NCBI GenBank assembly: GCA_023807065.1
Contig: JAJJLU010004310.1
Coordinates: 1 to 15,016, forward strand
Direction: 5' to 3'
Length of the DNA stretch: 15,016 nucleotides
Source: Isotricha intestinalis
Taxonomy: Eukaryota > Ciliophora > Litostomatea > Vestibuliferida > Isotrichidae
Both the position numbers and the translations under genes were made by a program. Numbering within the stretch: the stretch's first letter is position 1; every line of letters starts with the position of its first letter. Shown here in pieces: positions 8,559 through 15,016 of the stretch. The notes under the pieces are model-generated. The model searched no databases. It worked only from the letters and a program-made list of their open reading frames with translations, and was not told the origin of the DNA.

Positions 8559-9569
8559 ATGAACAATAATTACGAAAAAATAACTGATTCAAATAATGTA
8601 ATTTATGAAAATTTAACAAAGATTTATGAAAAAATATTTTTATTGAAAAATACTTATAATTTAGAAGAAGATGATGAATATGAAGAATTTTATAATCGAA
8701 TAAGTTTTTATTTTTCTAATATTTTAGCTCAAATAAAATTAAAATATATTGAAAGTATAAAAGTATTAGAAGAAAAAAATAAAAATAATGAAAAAGATAT
8801 TTTAAATTTAATTATGGAAAATATGCTTCTTAAAATTGAAAATGAATATTTAGAAGAAAAAAATATGTTTAATTTAAGTAATTATATTGAATTAAAAAAC
8901 TCAGAAAAAAATAGTTTTGAAAATGAAGGAAAAGAATATATTAAAAACAATAAAATAAGAAATAAATATTCGAATATTATTTTTGAAAAAGATTTTTCTT
9001 TTCAAAATGATATTAAAAATAATATTAATTCGAAAATAAAGAAAAAAATAAATTTTTATAATAATTCAAATACTCAAAATTCATATAATATATTTAATAC
9101 AAATTTAAATTTGTCAAAAAATAAAAAAAGTAATTTAACAAATTTTATTAATAATGGTAAATTAATCAATATAAGTAATAAAAATTTAATTAATCATAAA
9201 CAAAATGCTTTTTCAATTCAATATAATTCAAGAAATGAAAATTTAAAATATTATCATTATAAAAATAATACTGAAGATAATGTAAAAAATATAGAAAGAA
9301 GTATGTATAATTTACCAATAAAAAATAATTTAAAAGATACTAATTTATCTAATTTAAATATTAAGAAAAAAAAAAATAGAAGTTGTCCTAAAGGAAATAC
9401 TAAAATTGTTTCTGTTAATTTAAGTGGAAATAAAAGTACAAATAATTTATTAAATAATCTAACAAAACAAAATAATAAATATCAAAGAAATTTATTAAAT
9501 AAAATAAATTCTATTCATAATACAAATATGAAAGGAATAATAAATATGAAAATGAAAAATAATAAATAA
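8559..9569 (+). CDS. Coiled-coil plus Asn-rich tail protein, function unknown
   Basis: An intact 336-residue frame starts MNNNYEKITDSNN after an A-rich leader and ends at TAA. Residues about 15-110 are strongly helical and acidic: YENLTKIYEKIFLLKNTY, EEDDEYEEFYNRISFYF, ILAQIKLKYIESIKVLEEK, then LIMENMLLKIENEYLEEK. This is a likely coiled-coil module. From about 125 onward the protein is Asn/Lys/Ser-rich and probably disordered, with a basic segment KKKKNRSCPKGNTKI near residues 270-284. No signal peptide, membrane helix or catalytic motif is seen. The architecture (short helical head, long Asn-rich basic tail) matches its plus-strand neighbours and suggests a structural or scaffold role, which is inference only. 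All Gln codons are CAA. Confidence 0.75.
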   Translation: MNNNYEKITDSNNVIYENLTKIYEKIFLLKNTYNLEEDDEYEEFYNRISFYFSNILAQIKLKYIESIKVLEEKNKNNEKDILNLIMENMLLKIENEYLEEKNMFNLSNYIELKNSEKNSFENEGKEYIKNNKIRNKYSNIIFEKDFSFQNDIKNNINSKIKKKINFYNNSNTQNSYNIFNTNLNLSKNKKSNLTNFINNGKLINISNKNLINHKQNAFSIQYNSRNENLKYYHYKNNTEDNVKNIERSMYNLPIKNNLKDTNLSNLNIKKKKNRSCPKGNTKIVSVNLSGNKSTNNLLNNLTKQNNKYQRNLLNKINSIHNTNMKGIINMKMKNNK

Positions 9570-9784
9570 AGTAAATAATCTTATTTCAATATAATTATTT
9601 ATTATTGGATATTATTAAACAAAAATTTTCTTGTTATTAAATTATTTACTAATAATGTAAATTATTTTTTATACTTAGTCAATTATAAAATTGTAAATTA
9701 AAGATAAAAATTGCATTTATAATATTAAATTATTATATTTATAATTAGAAGCTTTAAAAAAATAAATTTTTTTTTATATAATTT

Positions 9785-10390
9785 ATGATGGATGAATTAA
9801 TATCTAAAGATAAAGAAATATCTAATTTTTTAGATAAATATGATATAAGTTATTGGAATATAGTCACTCAGAAATTAATAAAAATTGGAATATGTTGTTT
9901 AAAAATTAAAGACCCTAATATTTATATAATGGATGAAATTGATAATTATTTAAATGAATTATACTTAAATTTAAATAATAAAGAGAAGATAAATTTAAAT
10001 AATAAAGATTTTAGTTTTTCAAATGATTTGATTGATAATAAATTAGATAATTCAAATAAATTTAATTATTATAATTATCTAAATAAAAAAAAATATTCGA
10101 ATTTTAATAAAATTTCAGAATCACCAAAATACACTTTTATACTTAATTCAAATAATAATTTAAATCAAAAGAAGATAAATGATAGTAATTTAAATGATAA
10201 TAATTATAAATCTTTTAGAAATACTGTTATTAAAAATTATGATAAACAAAAGTTTCCTTCTTTAAATTATGATTATACTACATATAAATTAAATGATTAT
10301 AAATTATTGAATAATGATTATTCAAATAATAAATATTCTAAATTAAAAAAATCATATATTTATAAACCATATTTTACAAATGGTTATTAA
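9785..10390 (+). CDS. Protein with small N-terminal helical domain and Asn/Tyr-rich tail
   Basis: An intact 201-residue frame begins MMDELISKDK (either of two adjacent ATGs could be used) and ends NGY then TAA. Residues about 1-65 look folded: KEISNFLDKYDISYWNIVT, KLIKIGICCLKIKDPNIYI, MDEIDNYLNELYLNL. The rest is Asn/Tyr/Lys-rich and low in complexity (for example NYKSFRNTVIKNY, FPSLNYDYTTYKLNDYK). The vicinal cysteines in GICCLK are isolated, so metal binding is not implied. There is no signal peptide or membrane segment. It lies 62 bp upstream of the next plus-strand gene, but each has its own start, so they are separate genes. The family is not recognised. Confidence 0.7.
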   Translation: MMDELISKDKEISNFLDKYDISYWNIVTQKLIKIGICCLKIKDPNIYIMDEIDNYLNELYLNLNNKEKINLNNKDFSFSNDLIDNKLDNSNKFNYYNYLNKKKYSNFNKISESPKYTFILNSNNNLNQKKINDSNLNDNNYKSFRNTVIKNYDKQKFPSLNYDYTTYKLNDYKLLNNDYSNNKYSKLKKSYIYKPYFTNGY

Positions 10391-10452
10391 AAATTTATTC
10401 TTTTTTTTTATTTTTTAAAAGTTAAAATAATTTTTTTTAATTTTAAAATTGT

Positions 10453-11618
10453 ATGGATGAATATAAAGGAATTTATTATGGTGATGATACAGAACAAAAA
10501 TTTTATGAAGGAGGAGCTCATTTTAAATATATAGAATTATATAAAAAATTAGAATTAATTTATCAAGAGCAAAAAGCAATAAATTTAAATATTGAAAATT
10601 CAAAAGTATATTATTATATTTATTTAAATTATATTTTTTAGTCAAATAGAACTAGAAATAATAAATTAATAAAAAGTAAAAGTGGCAATAATTCAATATT
10701 TAATAATTCGAATATTTCTAATGAAAATAAAAGAGATAATTTATATAATAAATATTTCTCAAACACAAATTTTAAAATGAATAATTCAAATAAGAAATTC
10801 CCAAATAAAAAAATAAATGAAAGAATAATAAAAAGTAAAGAAAAAAATACAAAGGAAAATTCAATGAATAAATATTTAAAGAAAAATTATTCTTTTTCAA
10901 GGAATAATTTAATATTTAATAATAATAATAAAATAATACCTCCAAATACAATAATTTATTATAATAAAAGAAGCATTAAAAATCATAATTATATAAAAAA
11001 ATTAAATACTAATTTATCAGAAAGAAATATTTCAAATGATAAGAAAAAAGAAAAAAGTAAAACTCAAAGAGCAAAAGAATATAGTAAAAAAGTTAAAGAA
11101 TATAATATGTGGAATTTAAATAATGAAAATAATAATGTTAATTTAAATAAAAAATTTTTAAGTAATAATAAATCAAAAAATAAAATTGAGAATTTTAAAA
11201 ATTTTAATATTAAAAGTAATATGATTAAAGACTTATCTGATTTAGTTAAATTTTTACAAAGAAAAAAAATACATAATTATAAAAATAATTCAAAATCAAG
11301 AAATAAAAAAAACGAAGAAGGAAATAAAATTTCTACTTTAACTATGAATATTAAAAAATTCTATACTAGTCAAATTTATAAAAATAATTCAAATAAAAAT
11401 TCTAATAATAGTTATTTTAATAATAATAAAGATCACAGTTCTAATTTCTATAATAAGTTTTATAATATTAAAAATAATGAAGAAAATAAAATTCAAAATT
11501 TTCTTAAAAAAAATTAGTTCAAAAGTCTTTTGAAAATGAAAAAATAAATGAAAGTAATATAAATAAGAAAAATACTCAACAAGAAAGAAATAATAAAAAA
11601 AATAATAAAATAAAATAA
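10453..11618 (+). CDS. Two-exon Lys/Asn-rich protein; possible frameshift near 3' end
   Basis: Exon 1 (10453-10605) reads MDEYKGIYYGDDTEQKFYEG, then GAHFKYIELYKKLELIYQEQ. This compact motif loosely recalls one seen at the start of some uncharacterised protist proteins. Splicing a 36-nt GT...TAG segment (10606-10641) continues in the same frame through SNRTRNNKLIKSKS and the downstream stretch that contains an internal ATG at 10777. The rest is a basic Asn/Lys/Ser-rich tail, including KTQRAKEYSKKVKEYN. The frame closes at TAG 11515-11517 after FLKKN. One extra base in the A8 run (11506-11513) would give FLKKKLVQKSFENEKINE and stop at TAA 11616-11618. Alternatively a small intron ends at that TAG. 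The end is therefore uncertain: either 11517 or 11618. Confidence 0.65.
10606..10641 (+). other. 36-nt intron
   Basis: It starts GTATATTATT and ends TTTTTTAG, and contains no C. The flanking exons lie in the same frame, since 36 is a multiple of three, and the acceptor TAG would be an in-frame stop if retained. The 45 codons following it are fully open and coding-like up to the ATG at 10777, which supports one gene rather than two. Confidence 0.75.
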
Positions 11619-11763
11619 AAGATAATAAATTAATTTATCATTTCCTCAAATAAAGTATATATTCTGAAATTTTAAAAAAGTTTTAAGAAATAAAAAAAAA
11701 AATTTGTTTAAAAAATCCAAAAGTTTGAATTTCTACTAATAAAAAACCCATTTAAAAAAGAAT

Positions 11764-12507
11764 TTACTTTGGTCCAATAGCAGGGGCATCAATTCCTAAA
11801 GCCATAGCAAACATTCTAACAGCACTATAAGTGAAAAATTTCATAATCATATCTAAATCATCATGAGTTAAACTTTTAGGTTCAAGAATATCATGAGGTT
11901 CACTAGTAACATAAGCACCACCAGCAATACTTTTAGTTTTTCTCATAACTATAACATCAGGAGCTAATTTAAAACTTAAATTAGAATGAGTATATATTAA
12001 TGTGATTTTTTTTGCTTTTTTATCTCTCCAACTCATTAAATGCATGAAATCAACTTTATCATTGTTTGTACTATCTTTATTAAATAATATATCTATATCA
12101 GCAACCATTTGTTCTTTTGTATATGAAGCATCTGTAATTGCTTGAGCCATTTGTTCTACAAATTTTAAAGGAACATTATTCTTTCTTAAGAATACTTTTG
12201 CGAATTCTTTATATTTGTCCAAATCTAATCCAATTTTAAATTGGTATGTACATGAACCTTCAAGTTTGTTAAATCCCATTCCACGAAGATATTTTTCCAT
12301 TACATTTGTTATTTTTGTTGAAAATGTTGTTGCTATATCACGCCACATTCCTACTATCATGTTAACTTTCCCTAATACTGCGTTAAATCCTGTTGAACCT
12401 AATGAACCTAATACAGACTTTAAACTCGCCGCTTGAAGGAAACGAAGGGGAACTGATGATATTGAAGTCAAGAGAAGGGCGATTATTAGGAATTTGAATG
12501 TGTTCAT
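11764..12507 (-). CDS. Secreted 247-residue protein, probably highly expressed, function unknown
   Basis: The frame starts MNTFKFLIIALLLTSISSVP, a clear signal peptide with cleavage likely between residues 19 and 26, and ends at GPK then TAA. The mature protein has no Asn-rich runs and mixes helices and strands: KSVLGSLGSTGFNAVLGKVN, MWRDIATTFSTKITNVMEKY, a strand-like GSCTYQFKIGLDLD, then KITLIYTHSNLSFKL. The end is helical: THDDLDMIMKFFTYSAVRMF. The only Cys is at about residue 86, so there is no disulfide. It uses many more C/G-containing codons than its neighbours, especially near the start, which fits strong expression or a different origin. An opposite-strand frame at 12215-12436 is a shadow. 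It is convergent with the plus-strand gene ending near 11618. The family is not recognised. Confidence 0.85.
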   Translation of the reverse strand: MNTFKFLIIALLLTSISSVPLRFLQAASLKSVLGSLGSTGFNAVLGKVNMIVGMWRDIATTFSTKITNVMEKYLRGMGFNKLEGSCTYQFKIGLDLDKYKEFAKVFLRKNNVPLKFVEQMAQAITDASYTKEQMVADIDILFNKDSTNNDKVDFMHLMSWRDKKAKKITLIYTHSNLSFKLAPDVIVMRKTKSIAGGAYVTSEPHDILEPKSLTHDDLDMIMKFFTYSAVRMFAMALGIDAPAIGPK

Positions 12508-13036
12508 TTTTTTTATTGATTTTTTTTTTGAAGGGTTATATAATTTTATTTTATTCTTTGGTTTTTGGATATTTTTTTATTTGTTATTAATTGTTTTTTA
12601 TATTAATTATTTATATCATACGATTGATTTTAGCTTTATTTTTTCTTTTATATTTAATGAAAATAATTAAAAATTAATGTTTATTTTTAATTAAAATATA
12701 TAATTATTTTTATAAAATTATTTCAATAAATAATTTCTGAATTATATATATTAAAGTGTTTTTTTTTAAATTTTATATTCAATTTTTTTTTATTGCTTGA
12801 ATAAAAATCTTTTATTAATCATAAAAAATTATAATTTATTTTTATTTATATAAATTATTATTTTAAAATTAAATTTTTAATAATTTCTTTAGTTACTTTT
12901 TCTTCTTCCATTTATTTTCTGTTTATATTAATTTTCAGAAAATTACATTAAATATATTTAATCAAAGGATAAATAAAACAATTAAAAAAAAACTGAAAAA
13001 AAACGCTTAAATTAATAAAAAAAATAAAATAAAAAA
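12508..13036. promoter_or_regulatory. Divergent intergenic region between two secreted-protein genes
   Basis: These 529 bp separate the starts of two genes that both encode signal peptides, so the region must carry both promoters. It is A/T-rich with T runs and an A-rich leader before each ATG. No recognisable TATA-like element can be singled out in such composition. A 17-codon minus-strand frame beginning MEEEKVTKEI at 12911 is present but too short to call. Confidence 0.4.
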
Positions 13037-13405
13037 ATGAAAACTTCATTAATTATATTGTTTCTAATAACATTATCCTTCTCAAAAAAACAAGATGATA
13101 TACAAAAAACATTATCAAATTTACGTTCTCAAATATCAGATCGATTTGAAAATTTCGAAGAAAAATTAACAAATTATAATTATCAATTAAGTAATCAAAC
13201 AAAAAATGCATATTTAGATATGAAAGAAAATGTAGAAAGTTTTATTAATGATTTAAAAACAAAAGCAAAAGAAATTAATTCTGATATTGCTTTACAAGTT
13301 AAAGAATTAAATTCTAATGTTAAAAAAGAATTTAATGAAATTAAAGATGTTTCTCAAAGTCAAGAAGAAAAATTAGAAGAAACTTCTCAAGAATTAAGTG
13401 AGTAA
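13037..13405 (+). CDS. Small secreted amphipathic-helix protein
   Basis: An intact 122-residue frame begins MKTSLIILFLITLSFS, a signal peptide probably cut near residue 16, followed by KKQDDIQKTLSNLRSQISDR. The remainder is almost entirely helix-forming and charged with spaced hydrophobic residues: FENFEEKLTNYNYQLSNQT, YLDMKENVESFINDLKTKAK, INSDIALQVKELNSNVKKEF, ending EEKLEETSQELSE. It contains no Cys and no low-complexity Asn tract. The pattern resembles exchangeable apolipoprotein-like or coiled-coil secreted proteins in general, but this is shape, not homology. The frame stops at TAA. It is divergent from the larger secreted-protein gene at 11764-12507, which may share its control region. 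Confidence 0.8.
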   Translation: MKTSLIILFLITLSFSKKQDDIQKTLSNLRSQISDRFENFEEKLTNYNYQLSNQTKNAYLDMKENVESFINDLKTKAKEINSDIALQVKELNSNVKKEFNEIKDVSQSQEEKLEETSQELSE

Positions 13406-13525
13406 ATAACAGTTTTTGTTTTTTTAAATTTTGAAAAAATATTTTTTATTTTTCATAGGTTTTTTAAATTTTATTTATTACTATTTTTTTTTATTTATTA
13501 AAGATTAAAATTTTTTTTTTCAAAA

Positions 13526-14164
13526 ATGAGTGATAAGTTTAATAAGGAGAATTTAAATGATTTCTTAAAAAAACCTTTTACTGAAATAAATAAAGAAAAA
13601 TTATCTAAATATTATGAAAATTATTTTCAAAATTTATATAATGAAATACTCAATAAAGAAAGAAAAGTATATGAAAAAACAGAAATGAAACCTTATATAA
13701 AGGATGATAATGAAGGAGAAAAAGTAAAGAAACCAATTGATATTTTGCTTAATAATTTTGAGAATATTAATTTGAATAATATAATATATTTAAGTAAAGT
13801 TTCTTTTGTAATTAAATGTGACACAAAAATGAGTGGGAGTATTGGAATATTAGGAGATTTAGATATATTTTGTAATTGGAATACAAATGATATAAATAAA
13901 ATTTATAAATTAATATGGAATGAAGGAAATATATGGAAAAATTCAATAAATAATGAAAAAGAAAATATAAAAGATATTATTTTTAAATTTATTATATTAA
14001 ATAATAATAATAATATTATATGGCAAAAGGAAGAAAATATTAATGTGAATTTTTCTGAATTATATAATGAAGTTAAAAAAAATAAAAAAGGAAATTATCA
14101 AAATTATAAATATGAATATATAAATAAAGAATTAATTTTAATATTTGAGAATATAAATTTTTAA
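13526..14164 (+). CDS. Protein with CBM20-like starch-binding domain
   Basis: An intact 212-residue frame begins MSDKFNKENLND and ends at TAA. Residues about 91-176 follow the pattern of family 20 carbohydrate-binding modules: KVSFVIKCDT, then GSIGILGDLDIFCNW (W118), KIYKLIWNEGNIWKN (W131, W137), IIFKFIILNNNNNIIW (W166) and EENINVNF. In this family a first strand is followed by G...lG.W, then W at a strand, a yKf strand and a W.....N segment, and the tryptophans stack on starch. The first 80 residues are a charged helical region with no signal peptide, so the protein is probably intracellular, perhaps acting at storage polysaccharide granules. No catalytic domain is attached, so a targeting or scaffold role is inferred. 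It is 56 bp upstream of the next plus-strand gene. Confidence 0.65.
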   Translation: MSDKFNKENLNDFLKKPFTEINKEKLSKYYENYFQNLYNEILNKERKVYEKTEMKPYIKDDNEGEKVKKPIDILLNNFENINLNNIIYLSKVSFVIKCDTKMSGSIGILGDLDIFCNWNTNDINKIYKLIWNEGNIWKNSINNEKENIKDIIFKFIILNNNNNIIWQKEENINVNFSELYNEVKKNKKGNYQNYKYEYINKELILIFENINF

Positions 14165-14220
14165 ATAAAAGTATATATAAAACAAATAAATAAATATAAA
14201 AATTATAAAAAAATAAATCA

Positions 14221-15016
14221 ATGGATAAATTAAGATTAAGTGGGGAAAATTTTAATCAAAGATCAAATAGTAATACATTAAGACAATCATTAAATAATTT
14301 TTATTTTTCTTCAAATAAATCAGAGACTTTTTCAACATTAATTCAAATGTTAAAAAGTGATTTATTAACAATTCAAGATATGATAAATTCAAATAATAAT
14401 GATATAAAAATGTATAAATTATTATCAAAAAATCAAAATTTAAATAATAAACTTTCTGAAATAGAAGAGAATAATAATATTAATTTTTTCGTTGATAAAA
14501 TTAATGAACAAAGTGGAAATATAGAAAAAATATCTAAAATTTATGGAACTCAAAGTGCAACTGAATGTATTCAAAAATTATTTTTAGAAAGTAATTTAAG
14601 TGATTTATTTATGAAAAAAATTTCTGATTATTTTATTTTAATGAAAATTAAATTATATAATGATGATTCTTATCAAGAAAGTTTATCTAAAATTATTTCT
14701 ATAAGAGAATTTATAGAAAAAGTTCCACAAGGAAAAAATATTGAGAAAAAAAATTTAAGAGAAAAAAATGAAAGTTTTAAAAAAGAAATTAATGATTTTT
14801 TAAAAATTAAAACTTTAAATGACTTATTAAATTATAATTCAAAAAATAAAAAATTATTTCTACATATAATAAAATTAGTTAATGATTATTTGAATGATTT
14901 AAATATTAAAATAATAGATATTATTAATAAATATGATACAGAGAAAAAAAATTTAAATTTAAATGATAATTTTAAAGGAAATCAAATAACAAAATTTAAT
15001 AAAATAAAAGATGTTT
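14221..15016 (+). CDS. Partial gene for a helical coiled-coil protein (runs off right end)
   Basis: From ATG 14221 the frame is open for 265 codons to the window edge with no stop. It begins MDKLRLSGENFNQRSNSN and continues through helical blocks: TFSTLIQMLKSDLLTIQDM, MYKLLSKNQNLNNKLSEIEE, INEQSGNIEKISKIYG, SLSKIISIREFIEKVPQ, KLFLHIIKLVNDYLNDLN. Heptad-like Leu/Ile spacing points to one or more coiled coils. There is no signal peptide or membrane helix. All Gln codons are CAA. The last bases are in the middle of a codon, so the gene continues beyond the window. The family is unknown. It may be co-regulated with the CBM20-like gene just upstream because of the short gap, but there is no evidence of shared transcription. 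Confidence 0.7.
   Translation, partial: MDKLRLSGENFNQRSNSNTLRQSLNNFYFSSNKSETFSTLIQMLKSDLLTIQDMINSNNNDIKMYKLLSKNQNLNNKLSEIEENNNINFFVDKINEQSGNIEKISKIYGTQSATECIQKLFLESNLSDLFMKKISDYFILMKIKLYNDDSYQESLSKIISIREFIEKVPQGKNIEKKNLREKNESFKKEINDFLKIKTLNDLLNYNSKNKKLFLHIIKLVNDYLNDLNIKIIDIINKYDTEKKNLNLNDNFKGNQITKFNKIKDV

Noticed and set aside
10777..11517. Separate gene starting at ATG 10777
   Set aside because: The 45 codons upstream are open in the same frame and join to the 10453 exon through a good 36-nt intron, so this ATG is internal.
12215..12436. 73-codon plus-strand frame
   Set aside because: It lies fully inside the well-supported secreted-protein gene on the other strand and has no coding character of its own.
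12858..12911. Minus-strand 17-codon frame MEEEKVTKEI
   Set aside because: Too short, with no supporting continuation or splice partner; may be chance.
13391..13410. A 15-nt GTGAGT...CAG segment resembling the 15-nt introns of some ciliates at the end of the 13037 gene
   Set aside because: Removing it leads only into T-rich sequence with no convincing coding continuation; the TAA stop is simpler.
1..15016. tRNA, rRNA, CRISPR array, transposase or viral genes
   Set aside because: No G/C-rich cloverleaf-sized block, no regular repeat-spacer pattern, and no recognisable integrase, transposase or polymerase motifs in the frames read.

Overview
This window looks like nuclear DNA from a very AT-rich, gene-dense protist. 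The evidence is uniform AT-rich sequence with A-rich contexts before the start codons, no bacterial ribosome-binding sites or operons, and proteins dominated by Asn, Lys and Ile. There are also very short GT...TAG introns (30 and 36 nt) and intergenic gaps of only 50 to 500 bp. A ciliate-like organism using the standard TAA/TAG stops in its intact genes is my best guess. An anaerobic fungus or an amoeba with similar composition cannot be excluded from sequence alone.

The left third (1 to about 5380) is a graveyard of broken coding sequence. It holds plus-strand coiled-coil remnants (1-595, 696-1101, 1141-1422), a small plus-strand remnant (2017-2355), a long minus-strand remnant with a possible ubiquitin-conjugating (E2-like) fold at its N-terminus (2470-3572), and a minus-strand relic of a secreted Cys-containing protein (4575-4888). 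Several relics have in-frame TAA/TAG exactly where Gln would fit, with few or no TGA. This could be C-to-T decay of CAA codons, or a different reading of TAA/TAG from that used on the right. Between relics lies low-complexity AT sequence. It is interrupted by two conspicuous G-rich islands that share GGGATTGGG, one of which forms a perfect 14-bp palindrome.

The right two thirds (5387-15016) is intact. Two minus-strand genes (a four-helix membrane protein and a 449-residue Asn-rich protein) lie next to a plus-strand run of four genes (7821-11618) for Lys/Asn-rich, probably cytoskeletal or scaffold-like proteins. Two of these four contain tiny introns. Next come a convergent, better-composed gene for a secreted 247-residue protein (11764-12507), a small secreted helical protein (13037-13405), a protein with a CBM20-like starch-binding domain (13526-14164), and a coiled-coil gene that runs off the right end (14221-15016).

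Most proteins could not be assigned a function. No tRNA, rRNA, CRISPR array, transposase or viral gene was seen.
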